From assembly GCA_963708425.1 (NCBI GenBank), contig OY970206.1:1798001-1862000 (forward strand): 64,000 bases of DNA, in the 5' to 3' direction. Of the stretch, positions 35,457 through 43,652 are shown piece by piece. The stretch comes from JACMNW01 sp963708425. GTDB taxonomy: Bacteria; Pseudomonadota; Alphaproteobacteria; Rhodobacterales; Rhodobacteraceae. A model generated the notes under the pieces. That model saw only the letters and a program-made list of their open reading frames with translations, ran no database searches and had not been told where the DNA came from. How positions within the stretch are numbered: the first letter of the stretch is position 1; every line of letters begins with the position of its first letter. Position numbers and translations under genes: made by a program.

Positions 35457-36704
35457 ATGCAGGCTTTTCCAACGATGGCAAAGGAAGCAACCAAAGCCCT
35501 GCGAGAGGTTTTCCCCGAGACGCCGTTGCAGCGCAATGATCACCTTTCGACGCGATATGGTGCAGAGATTTGGCTTAAACGCGAAGATCTGTCGCCGGTG
35601 CGCAGCTACAAGTTACGCGGGGCGTTCAATGCGATGCGCAAGGTTCGCAGCGCCAATCCGGGGCAGGGCGAGTTTGTCTGCGCCAGTGCGGGAAACCATG
35701 CGCAGGGTGTCGCATTTGCGTGCCGCCATTTTGGCGTTAAAGGCATGATTTTTATGCCGGTAACCACGCCGCAGCAGAAGATCGACAAGACCCGCACCTT
35801 CGGTGGTGATGCGGTAGAAATTGTGCTGGTTGGCGACTATTTCGACCAAACACTTCACGCGGCGCAGGATCATTGCACGCAGGTTGGCGCGCATTTTCTG
35901 TCGCCGTTTGATGATCCCGACGTGATTGAAGGGCAAGCGAGTGTCGCGGTTGAAGCGGTTGCCCAACTGGGCAAAGCGCCCGATATCATAGTGCTGCCGG
36001 TTGGCGGCGGCGGTCTTGCGTCGGGCGTGACGGGGTATTTGCGAGCAATTGGTGCGGATAGCGAGTTTCATTTTGTCGAACCGCTGGGCGGTGCCAGTCT
36101 GATGGCCGCCTTGCTGGCAAAAGGCCCGACTCGCCTTGCGCGAATCAACACGTTTGTCGATGGCGCCGCGGTGGCACAGCTGGGGGTTAACAACTACCGG
36201 ATGCTGGATTGGGTTGGCGCCGATGCGGTCCATCTTGCCCCCGAAGACCGCATCTGTGTGACCATGCTGGAAATGCTGAATGTCGAGGGTATTGTGCTGG
36301 AACCCGCCGGCGCGCTGTCGGTTGATGTGCTTCCAGAACTGGCCGATATTATTCGCGGAAAGACGGTTGTTTGTGTTACCTCGGGCGGCAATTTCGATTT
36401 TGAACGCCTGCCAGAGGTGAAAGAACGCGCCCAGCGTTTCTCTGGTACCAAGAAGTATTTCATCCTTCGGATGCCGCAAAGGCCCGGCGCACTGCGCGAA
36501 TTTCTTATGATGCTTGGCCCCGACGACGATATTGCCAGGTTCGAATATCTGAAGAAATCGGCCCGCAACTTTGGCTCCGTTCTGATCGGAATCGAAACGA
36601 AAGCGGCGCATAACTTCGTCACGCTGTTCGAACGGTTAGACAAAGCAGAATTTATCTATCGTGACATCACAAGTGATGAAGCTTTGGCTGAATTTCTAAT
36701 CTAA
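35457..36704 (+). CDS. ilvA: Threonine ammonia-lyase (threonine dehydratase)
   Basis: A PLP enzyme of 415 residues that deaminates threonine to 2-oxobutanoate, the first step to isoleucine. The PLP lysine is K52 in RSYKLRGAFNAM; the phosphate-binding loop is VGGGGLASG. A C-terminal regulatory (ACT-like) domain begins near residue 337 (YFILRMPQRPGALREFLMML), so feedback by isoleucine is plausible. ATG 35457 has AAGG about eight bases upstream. It overlaps the convergent hpt gene by four bases. Confidence 0.93.
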   Translation: MQAFPTMAKEATKALREVFPETPLQRNDHLSTRYGAEIWLKREDLSPVRSYKLRGAFNAMRKVRSANPGQGEFVCASAGNHAQGVAFACRHFGVKGMIFMPVTTPQQKIDKTRTFGGDAVEIVLVGDYFDQTLHAAQDHCTQVGAHFLSPFDDPDVIEGQASVAVEAVAQLGKAPDIIVLPVGGGGLASGVTGYLRAIGADSEFHFVEPLGGASLMAALLAKGPTRLARINTFVDGAAVAQLGVNNYRMLDWVGADAVHLAPEDRICVTMLEMLNVEGIVLEPAGALSVDVLPELADIIRGKTVVCVTSGGNFDFERLPEVKERAQRFSGTKKYFILRMPQRPGALREFLMMLGPDDDIARFEYLKKSARNFGSVLIGIETKAAHNFVTLFERLDKAEFIYRDITSDEALAEFLI

Positions 36705-37033
36705 CCCGGCCTTGGCTGAGCCAAAGATGCCAAAAGCAGCGCTTTCGACGCCTTGTAGCTTGCCGTTACTAAGTGCAATTCCACCTCTGACGCAGTACCT
36801 GATGCAACGCGTTTTTCGCCAGCCTGACAAAGCGCCGCCAGATCAGACAGCCCGAGGTTCAATGCGGAGCCTTTCAGGAAATGCAGCAGACTTTCTACCC
36901 CACCGAAATCTGGCGGACCGTCCAAGTGGGCCGCTACTTGATCGGTTTCCTCAAGAAACATTTCGACGACCTCAAGAAAATCGTCGTCGCCAATCTCGGA
37001 TTTCAAATCGTCGACACGCGTCCAATCAATCAT
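36701..37033 (-). CDS. Hpt-domain histidine phosphotransfer protein
   Basis: A protein of 110 residues consisting of a single Hpt four-helix domain. The phosphorylatable His is H51 in LLHFLKGSALNLG, matching H-x-L-K-G-S/A. ATG 37033 has GGGAGGG close upstream, a strong ribosome site, and is preferred over a GTG at 37048. It is divergent from the response-regulator phosphatase gene at 37203 and probably relays phosphate to or from that receiver domain; no kinase gene is nearby. Confidence 0.88.
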   Translation of the reverse strand: MIDWTRVDDLKSEIGDDDFLEVVEMFLEETDQVAAHLDGPPDFGGVESLLHFLKGSALNLGLSDLAALCQAGEKRVASGTASEVELHLVTASYKASKALLLASLAQPRPG

Positions 37034-37202
37034 CGTACCCTCCCGCACCAGCGGCCACAGTTCACACCAAGGGCCAAGGATCCGGCGAAAGCTTTAACAA
37101 GCGGTAACGCGGGCACGGATGAAACGCGTTAATTTCTAATTTTTACCTGCCCTTAACGGAACGCCGCCATAAGTCTGCACAGCGGGCTGTGGTGAGGGAT
37201 CA

Positions 37203-38489
37203 ATGTTTGTGAATTTGCAGCTCAAACTGCGGCGGGGGGTGGCAAATGATGCAGTCGTTGCAGCCCCTTTGCGCGTGCTGGTGGTAGACGATAGCAAGGC
37301 GCAACGAAGGATACTTGCGCTGTCGTTGGCGCGGTGGGGTTATGACGTGGTAGAGGCCGCGTCCGGCGACGACGCGCTGGCGCTGTGCCGTCTGGAAAGT
37401 TTCGATCTGGTCCTAAGCGACTGGATGATGCCGGGAATGACGGGGCTGGATTTCTGTCGCGAATTTCGCGCACTGCCCCGCGAAGGCTATGGCTATTTCA
37501 TTCTGCTGACGTCGAAGTCTGAAAAAGCTGAAATTGCAGATGGTCTGCATGGCGGCGCTGATGATTTTCTGACCAAACCTGTAAGCCCTGACGAGCTGCG
37601 CGCGCGGCTTCGGGCGGGGGAGCGTATTCTTGGCATGCAGCAAGAGCTGGTCGAAAAGAACAGATTGGTTGGGTCTACCTTGAAGGAACTGCAAAAACTG
37701 TATGATTCGCTCGATCGTGATCTGATCGAAGCGCGCAAGTTGCAGCAAACGCTGGTGCGCGACAGGAACCGCGAGTTTGCCGGCGGCACCGTTTCAATGC
37801 TGTGGCGCCCGTCAGGCCATGTTGGTGGCGATCTGGTTGGCTGCTTTGAAATTTCGGCCCGCCGCATTGCGGTTTACTCGGTGGATGTGTCCGGACACGG
37901 CGTTGCTTCGGCTATGATGACGGCGCGGCTTTCGGGGCTGCTGTCCGGCGGTTCGCCCGAACAGAACATGGCGCTTAGTGCCGGTGCCGATGGGCGGTGC
38001 CGAGCGTGGCCACCCGAAGCGGTGGCATCCCGGTTGAACTGTCTGATGATCGAAGAGTTGAAGGTCGAACAGTACTTTACCATGGCCTATGCAGAAATTG
38101 ACCTGGATAGCGGCAAGGTTTGGTTGGTGCAGGCAGGCCATCCGCACCCGGTTATCATGCGAAAATCCGGTCAAATTGAAGTGCTGGGCGAAGGCGGACT
38201 ACCGATTGGATTAATCCCTGATGCCAGTTTTCAGCGGGTGGAAGCACTGCTTGCGCCGGGTGACAGACTGGTTTTGTTGTCTGATGGGGTAACGGAATGC
38301 CCCGATCCATCGGGCACCGAACTTGGCGAAGACGGGCTCGGGGGCGTGCTGGCCGCGAACGACGCCATGCAAAGCCCAGCGTTGTTAGAGGCGCTTGTCT
38401 GGGATTTGACGCAGTTTCACGGCGGGCCGGACTTTCCCGATGATGTGTCGGGCGTTATCGTTGATTTTGTAGGGCCAACCTTACCTTAG
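37203..38489 (+). CDS. Response regulator with PP2C (SpoIIE/RsbU-type) phosphatase output
   Basis: A protein of 428 residues. A receiver domain (about 23-140) has the acidic pair VVDD, phospho-acceptor D73 in LVLSDWMMPG and the conserved Lys in FLTKPVSP. A coiled-coil linker (about 145-185) leads to a PPM/SpoIIE serine phosphatase (about 195-426) with GHVGGDLVG, VDVSGHGVASAMM, LLSDGVTEC and DDVSGVIVDF carrying the metal-binding Asp residues. Such proteins dephosphorylate anti-sigma-factor antagonists in partner-switching systems; RbaY of Rhodobacter capsulatus has this design. No antagonist or anti-sigma gene is nearby. Confidence 0.9.
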   Translation: MFVNLQLKLRRGVANDAVVAAPLRVLVVDDSKAQRRILALSLARWGYDVVEAASGDDALALCRLESFDLVLSDWMMPGMTGLDFCREFRALPREGYGYFILLTSKSEKAEIADGLHGGADDFLTKPVSPDELRARLRAGERILGMQQELVEKNRLVGSTLKELQKLYDSLDRDLIEARKLQQTLVRDRNREFAGGTVSMLWRPSGHVGGDLVGCFEISARRIAVYSVDVSGHGVASAMMTARLSGLLSGGSPEQNMALSAGADGRCRAWPPEAVASRLNCLMIEELKVEQYFTMAYAEIDLDSGKVWLVQAGHPHPVIMRKSGQIEVLGEGGLPIGLIPDASFQRVEALLAPGDRLVLLSDGVTECPDPSGTELGEDGLGGVLAANDAMQSPALLEALVWDLTQFHGGPDFPDDVSGVIVDFVGPTLP

Positions 38490-38927
38490 CGCGTTGGCAA
38501 ATGTGGCAAGCATAGCCCTATCGCCTTCATTGCCTAACCGGTCCAACGCTTGCCGAATTGTCATCCAGACTGCCAGATGCCCCGCCTCCGTCGGTGGGCC
38601 AAGGCGGTAGATTGGCCGCGCGAGATAGACGGTGCAGACCTTTTCGGCCCAAAGATCGTATTCGGGCATGAAGGTGAAGCGCCGAAATGCGCCTAGCCTG
38701 CTGCCGACCGCGATCTTCCAGCCGGTTTCTTCACGCACTTCACGGTGCAGCGCGGCAACCGGATGCTCGCCGGCGTCAATCCCACCGCCGGGCAATTGAT
38801 ATTCCGGCACCGGCGCGACCTGATGTGTAGTCAGGATCATGCCGTCCCGCGCCAAAATAGCATAAACACCCGGCCTGCGCTTATACCATTGTCCGGCCTT
38901 CACCGGCTCGCCGTACCGTCTGATCAT
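38481..38927 (-). CDS. Nudix hydrolase
   Basis: A protein of 148 residues with a complete Nudix box, GGIDAGEHPVAALHREVREE followed by TGW (G-x5-E-x7-REUxEExGU). Substrate is not evident; the family cleaves nucleoside diphosphates linked to another group. I chose ATG 38927 (MIRRYGEPV); the frame upstream to 39011 overlaps the divergent hslO start. It overlaps the end of the phosphatase gene by nine bases, tail-to-tail. Confidence 0.88.
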   Translation of the reverse strand: MIRRYGEPVKAGQWYKRRPGVYAILARDGMILTTHQVAPVPEYQLPGGGIDAGEHPVAALHREVREETGWKIAVGSRLGAFRRFTFMPEYDLWAEKVCTVYLARPIYRLGPPTEAGHLAVWMTIRQALDRLGNEGDRAMLATFANALR

Positions 38928-38936
38928 GCCCAGCCC

Positions 38937-38964
38937 CTTGGACGCGAGGTTGCCCTGCCTATAT
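38937..38964 (+). promoter_or_regulatory. Heat-shock (RpoH) promoter of hslO
   Basis: CTTG at 38937-38940 and CCTATAT at 38958-38964 are separated by 17 bases. This is a full match to the alphaproteobacterial heat-shock promoter CTTG-N17-CYTATNT, 40 bases before the start of hslO, a heat-shock gene. Confidence 0.68.
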
Positions 38965-39003
38965 AGTCGCGGTATGCCAAAGCTGGCACGCCAAGGAAAC
39001 CCC

Positions 39004-40005
39004 ATGACCATCGGATCACAAATCGCTTGGGACGATACAGTCCTGCCATTTCAGTTGGATCGTTCAGACATCCGTGGCCGCGTGGTGCGGCTGGACGGTG
39101 TTTTGCAGCAAGTTCTAAAGCAACACGACTATCCTCGGCAGATCGAGGCGCTGGTTGCCGAGGCGGCATTGCTGACGTCGTTGATCGGGCAAATGATCAA
39201 GCTGCGCTGGAAGCTTTCTTTGCAAATTCGCGGTAGCGGCCCGGTACGGCTGATTGCGACCGATTATTATGGGCCGACCGAAGATGGTCAGCCCGCCCGC
39301 ATTCGCGCCTATGCCGGGTTTGAAGCCGACGATTTGGTCGCTGACGCCGAACCGTTCAGCATGATTGGCGACGGATATTTCGCGATATTGATTGATCAGG
39401 GCGAAGGTACCATTCCCTATCAAGGCATTACGCCAATCGCAGGTGGATCACTTTCGGCATGCGCCGAGACATATTTTGCGCAGTCCGAACAATTGCCAAC
39501 GCGGTTTTCGCTTAGTTTTGGCCAAAGCCAGCTGCCCGGAAATGCGGCATCTTGGCGCGGCGGTGGTGTGATGTTGCAGCACATGCCAAAAGCATCGCCG
39601 TTTGTTGCCGCCGAAGAAGGGTCTGGCGAGGGTGGTTTGCTGACGCATGGCGATATCCTCGATGGGGACGAAGGCGAAAACTGGAACCGTGCGAACGTGC
39701 TGCTTGATACGGTCGAGGATCTGGAGCTGATTGGCCCAACTGTGCAGCCGACCGATCTATTGGTGCGGCTGTTTCACGAAGAAGGGCCGCGGGTGTTTGA
39801 TGCGCAGCCGATCAGGTTTGGCTGTTCCTGCTCGCCCGAACATGTGCGCAAGTCCTTGTCGATTTATGCTGCTGATGACATTGCCGAAATGACGACACCC
39901 GAGGGCATTGTTACTGCCGATTGTCAGTTTTGCGGCGCGCATTATGAGTTTGATCCGCTGACTTTGGGCACTGCCGCCGAAGCGGATCAAAGCGATGCAC
40001 ACTGA
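39004..40005 (+). CDS. hslO: Hsp33 redox-regulated chaperone
   Basis: A protein of 333 residues, a holdase activated by oxidation through zinc-bound cysteines. The C-terminal zinc motif CSC...CQFC is intact (FGCSCSPEHV and ADCQFCGAHY). ATG 39004 has AAGGAAA six bases upstream; the frame from 38926 is not conserved. It overlaps the following Nudix gene by 11 bases and heads a long rightward run to 46719, which may share heat-shock read-through. Confidence 0.94.
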   Translation: MTIGSQIAWDDTVLPFQLDRSDIRGRVVRLDGVLQQVLKQHDYPRQIEALVAEAALLTSLIGQMIKLRWKLSLQIRGSGPVRLIATDYYGPTEDGQPARIRAYAGFEADDLVADAEPFSMIGDGYFAILIDQGEGTIPYQGITPIAGGSLSACAETYFAQSEQLPTRFSLSFGQSQLPGNAASWRGGGVMLQHMPKASPFVAAEEGSGEGGLLTHGDILDGDEGENWNRANVLLDTVEDLELIGPTVQPTDLLVRLFHEEGPRVFDAQPIRFGCSCSPEHVRKSLSIYAADDIAEMTTPEGIVTADCQFCGAHYEFDPLTLGTAAEADQSDAH

Positions 40006-40591
40006 TATCAGCCGTATTCGCGATGTGCTGGCCCAACCTTGGGCGGCATCGTCTGATTTTGATCTGAACCCCGGGATTGTGTTGCCGCAGGGCCGCGTTT
40101 TGCGGCCAGCGGCTGTGTTGATCGGCCTGTGGGAACAGCCCTCGGGGTTGTGCCTGATTCTGACCAAGCGGGCATCGCATCTGCTGCACCATCCCGGGCA
40201 AATTGCGTTTCCCGGCGGGAAGGTTGATCCGGGCGATGCAGATGCCGAGGCGGCAGCGCTGCGTGAGGCGCATGAAGAGATTGGCTTGCCAATAGGTTGC
40301 GTGCAGATTTTGGGGCGAATGCCAGCCCATGAAACGGTGACCGGCTTTTCCATTGCGCCATTTCTAGGCCTTATTGCCGGCGACTTCGATCCAAGGCCCG
40401 AAGTCGGCGAGGTCGACGAAGTATTTTCAGTGCCGCTGCGGCATTTACTGGACCCCGCGCATTACAGCATTCAGCGCAGGCTTTGGCGCGGCGAGTGGCG
40501 GCATTACTACGCGGTGCCCTACGGCCCCTATTACATCTGGGGCGCAACCGCGCGTATCTTGCGAGGGTTGGCGGAAAGGCTGGGGCAATGA
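39995..40591 (+). CDS. Nudix hydrolase, CoA pyrophosphatase type
   Basis: A protein of 198 residues. The Nudix box (AFPGGKVDPGDADAEAAALR then EAHEEIGL) is preceded by LTKRASHLLHHPGQIAFPGG, which matches the UPF0035/CoA-pyrophosphatase signature (LL.R...L..H.GQ.AFPGG). It would split CoA into 3',5'-ADP and phosphopantetheine. It overlaps hslO by 11 bases and the CCA enzyme gene by four. Confidence 0.88.
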   Translation: MHTDISRIRDVLAQPWAASSDFDLNPGIVLPQGRVLRPAAVLIGLWEQPSGLCLILTKRASHLLHHPGQIAFPGGKVDPGDADAEAAALREAHEEIGLPIGCVQILGRMPAHETVTGFSIAPFLGLIAGDFDPRPEVGEVDEVFSVPLRHLLDPAHYSIQRRLWRGEWRHYYAVPYGPYYIWGATARILRGLAERLGQ

Positions 40592-41730
40592 AAGTTGCTG
40601 GCGCTTGGCTAGAAGCGAAGGGAACGGCGGCGCTGATGATCGCGCTGCGGGCGGCTGACCATTTGGCGCTGTTTGTCGGTGGTTGTGTGCGCAATACGAT
40701 TATTGGCGTGCCGGTTGGTGATATTGATATCGCAACGGACGCCCATCCCGATGTGGTGACGAAGATCGCAACTGATGCGGGCTTTCGCGTGGTGCCAACT
40801 GGCTTTGATCACGGCACAGTAACGGTGATTGCCAGCGGCGTGGCACATGAGGTGACGACGCTGCGACGAGACATAAAGACCGACGGTCGACATGCTGTTG
40901 TGGTCTATTCGACCGATGTTGCCGAGGATGCGGCGCGGCGTGATTTTACGATGAACGCGCTTTATGCCGAAGCCGATGGTACGGTGATTGATCCGCTTGG
41001 TGGTTTGCCCGATCTGCTGGCGCGTCGGGTCCGGTTCGTCGGCGATGCGCATCAGCGGATAGCGGAGGATTACTTGCGCATCCTGCGGTTCTTCCGGTTT
41101 CACGCGATCTACGGAGATCCGGTGCAGGGATTGGATGCTGATGGATTGGCCGCCTGCGCTGCTGATGCGGCCGGAATAGGCATGCTGTCGCGAGAGCGGA
41201 TTGGCGCAGAGATGCGAAAGCTGCTGGTGGCACCAGACCCCGCGCCAGCTTTGGCGGCGATGGAGCGGGCGGGTATTCTGGCGCTCGTGCTGCCCGGTGC
41301 GACGGCGCGCGCAATGCCCGTCCTGGTACATTTGGAAGGCGGCGATCCCTGCAGCTGGCTATGCAGGCTGGCGGTTCTGGGCGGAACAGACGCCGCCGGA
41401 AAACTGCGTTTAAGTCGGGCTGAGGTGGCCGCACTGTTAGCTATTTCGACAGAGGTCGGGTCAATGGCCCAGCCGGACGCGCTGGGCTGGCAGCACGGCG
41501 CGCCGCTTGCACGTGACATCGTCCATGCGCGCGCGGCCTTGCTGGAAGCGCCGCTGCCACCGCATTGGCAAGCTGACACAAAGCGCGGCGCGTCCGCAGT
41601 TTTCCCAGTGAGGGCCGACGATCTAATGCCGGGATTGCAGGGGCCGGAACTCGGGGCAAAGCTGAAGGCCCTCCAGAACCGATGGCTGACATCAGGCCTG
41701 TCGCTGACGCGCGATCAGCTTTTGGCCTAA
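40588..41730 (+). CDS. cca: CCA tRNA nucleotidyltransferase
   Basis: A class II nucleotidyltransferase of 380 residues that adds or repairs the CCA tail of tRNA. The catalytic head has FVGGCVRNTIIG and the D-x-D in DIDIATDA, followed by RRDFTMNALY, DYLRILRFFRFHAIYG and RIGAEMRKLL. ATG 40588 overlaps the previous stop (ATGA); the frame from 40483 lies inside that gene. It is 74 bases before the first ABC exporter gene. Confidence 0.93.
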   Translation: MKVAGAWLEAKGTAALMIALRAADHLALFVGGCVRNTIIGVPVGDIDIATDAHPDVVTKIATDAGFRVVPTGFDHGTVTVIASGVAHEVTTLRRDIKTDGRHAVVVYSTDVAEDAARRDFTMNALYAEADGTVIDPLGGLPDLLARRVRFVGDAHQRIAEDYLRILRFFRFHAIYGDPVQGLDADGLAACAADAAGIGMLSRERIGAEMRKLLVAPDPAPALAAMERAGILALVLPGATARAMPVLVHLEGGDPCSWLCRLAVLGGTDAAGKLRLSRAEVAALLAISTEVGSMAQPDALGWQHGAPLARDIVHARAALLEAPLPPHWQADTKRGASAVFPVRADDLMPGLQGPELGAKLKALQNRWLTSGLSLTRDQLLA

Positions 41731-41804
41731 AGCAGCGGCCAGAGGTTTTCCTTCCGCCGCAGACGGGCTATATCAGGGGTCCAACGCGCAAGAGGCATAT
41801 TGAA

Positions 41805-43652
41805 GTGTTCCGCTTCTTTGAAGGTCTCGTTGACCCCTACGGTCCCTACGAGCAAACAGACACGCCGCCTCGGCGGCTTTGGCCGTTCCTACGGGATTAT
41901 GTCCGCCCCTTTCGGGCGGTCTTTGCCGTTACCGCGCTGCTTTCCATTCTGGTTGCTGCGGGGGATGTGGCGCTGATCTGGTATGTTGGGCGGCTGGTCG
42001 ATGTGCTTGCCGCCGGCGAGCCGCAAGCGGTTTGGCGCGACTATGGAACAGAGATTATTCTGGTCGGCCTTGCTGTTCTGGTGCTGCGACCAATTTTGGC
42101 CGGGGCGGATGTAGCTTTGCTGCACAATACCATTCTGCCGAACTTTGGCACGATGATCCGGTGGCGGGCGCATGCGCATGTTTTACGTCAACCGGTCGGT
42201 TGGTTTGAAAGCGATTTTGCCGGGCGTATTTCGAACCGCATCATGCAAACGCCGCCTGCGGCGGGCGATGCCGTGTTTCAGACGTTTGATGCAGTGACCT
42301 TTGCCGTTGTCACGATCATTGGTGCGGCGGCGGTACTTGGCGAGGCCGACCTGCGGTTGATCTTGCCCCTGGCGATCTGGTTTGTACTCTACGCGATGCT
42401 GGTGCGCTGGACGTTGCGCCGCGCCGGGCCAGCCTCGAAAGCATCATCCGATGCGCGGTCCGCGGTGACAGGCCGTGTGGTGGATGCGTATACGAACATT
42501 CATTCGGTCAAACTGTTCGCCCATCATGATCGTGAACTGGCGTATGCCAAGGAGTCCATCGAGGCTGCGCGGCAGACGTTTCAAAAAGAGATGCGCATTG
42601 TCACCAAGATGGATATCGCGCTGACGCTATTGAACGGCCTTCTGATCATCGCGATCACCGGCTTTTCGATGGTTCTGTGGTACCAAGGGCAGGCATCGGT
42701 TGGCACGGTTGCTGCAGCGACTGCGCTTGTGCTGCGGCTGAACAATATGACCTATTGGATCATGTGGGCCACGACCAACCTAGTGCAATCCCTGGGCGTC
42801 GTGGCCGAGGGGATGGAAACGATCGCTCAGCCTATTGCATTGGTCGATAGGCCAGATTCTGCGCCGTTACAGTTCAAGGTGGGCAAAATAGAGGTTCAGA
42901 GGGTTTCGCACCACTATGGGCGCGGGTCGGGTGGTTTGCAGGATCTGAATCTGACGGTCAACCCGGGCGAAAAGATTGGGCTGATCGGGCGGTCAGGGGC
43001 CGGGAAATCGACCCTCGTAAAGCTGATACTGCGGCTCTATGACCCCGAGGCGGGCCGCATTCTGATCGACGGTCAGGATATTCTGGGGATGACCCAAGAA
43101 AGCCTGCGTCGCCAGATCGGCATGGTGCAGCAAGACAGCAGCCTGTTGCACCGGTCTGTGCGCGACAACATTCTGTATGGCCGCCCCGATGCGACCGATG
43201 CACAGATGGTTACTGCGGCAAAACATGCCGAAGCACACGATTTCATCTTGACCCTGCAAGACCCGGAAGGGCGCAAAGGCTATGAAGCGCATGTTGGCGA
43301 ACGCGGTGTGAAGTTATCTGGCGGGCAGCGGCAGCGGGTTGGTTTGGCACGGGTCATCCTGAAAGACGCGCCGATCTTGATCTTGGATGAAGCGACGTCC
43401 GCGTTGGATTCAGAGGTTGAAGCCTCAATTCAGGCAACGCTTTACGGGGTGATGCAGGGCAAGACGGTTATCGCGATTGCGCACCGGTTATCGACAATCT
43501 CTGCAATGGACCGGATCATCGTGCTGGATGATGGCCGGGTCGTAGAAACTGGAAGTCATGCGGAATTGCTGGTGAAAAACGGGCTTTATGCCCGGTTCTG
43601 GGCGCGCCAATCAGGTGGGTTCATCGGGGCAGAAGAGGACGCTGCAGAATGA
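41805..43652 (+). CDS. ABC exporter half-transporter (permease-ATPase fusion), first of pair
   Basis: A protein of about 615 residues with a six-helix type 1 exporter membrane domain (about residues 30-330) fused to an ATPase. Walker A is GRSGAGKST, the signature LSGGQRQR, Walker B ILILDEATSALD with the catalytic Glu, and the switch His in AIAHRLSTIS. I chose the GTG at 41805 with AGAGG about nine bases upstream, giving VFRFFEGLVDPY; the frame back to 41682 overlaps cca. It overlaps the next transporter gene by four bases, so the two probably form a heterodimer. Substrate unknown. Confidence 0.9.
   Translation: MFRFFEGLVDPYGPYEQTDTPPRRLWPFLRDYVRPFRAVFAVTALLSILVAAGDVALIWYVGRLVDVLAAGEPQAVWRDYGTEIILVGLAVLVLRPILAGADVALLHNTILPNFGTMIRWRAHAHVLRQPVGWFESDFAGRISNRIMQTPPAAGDAVFQTFDAVTFAVVTIIGAAAVLGEADLRLILPLAIWFVLYAMLVRWTLRRAGPASKASSDARSAVTGRVVDAYTNIHSVKLFAHHDRELAYAKESIEAARQTFQKEMRIVTKMDIALTLLNGLLIIAITGFSMVLWYQGQASVGTVAAATALVLRLNNMTYWIMWATTNLVQSLGVVAEGMETIAQPIALVDRPDSAPLQFKVGKIEVQRVSHHYGRGSGGLQDLNLTVNPGEKIGLIGRSGAGKSTLVKLILRLYDPEAGRILIDGQDILGMTQESLRRQIGMVQQDSSLLHRSVRDNILYGRPDATDAQMVTAAKHAEAHDFILTLQDPEGRKGYEAHVGERGVKLSGGQRQRVGLARVILKDAPILILDEATSALDSEVEASIQATLYGVMQGKTVIAIAHRLSTISAMDRIIVLDDGRVVETGSHAELLVKNGLYARFWARQSGGFIGAEEDAAE

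Noticed and set aside
35613..36611. 332-codon antisense frame inside ilvA
   Set aside because: Composition is rich in Arg, His and Gln as expected from a shadow frame; ilvA is complete on the other strand.
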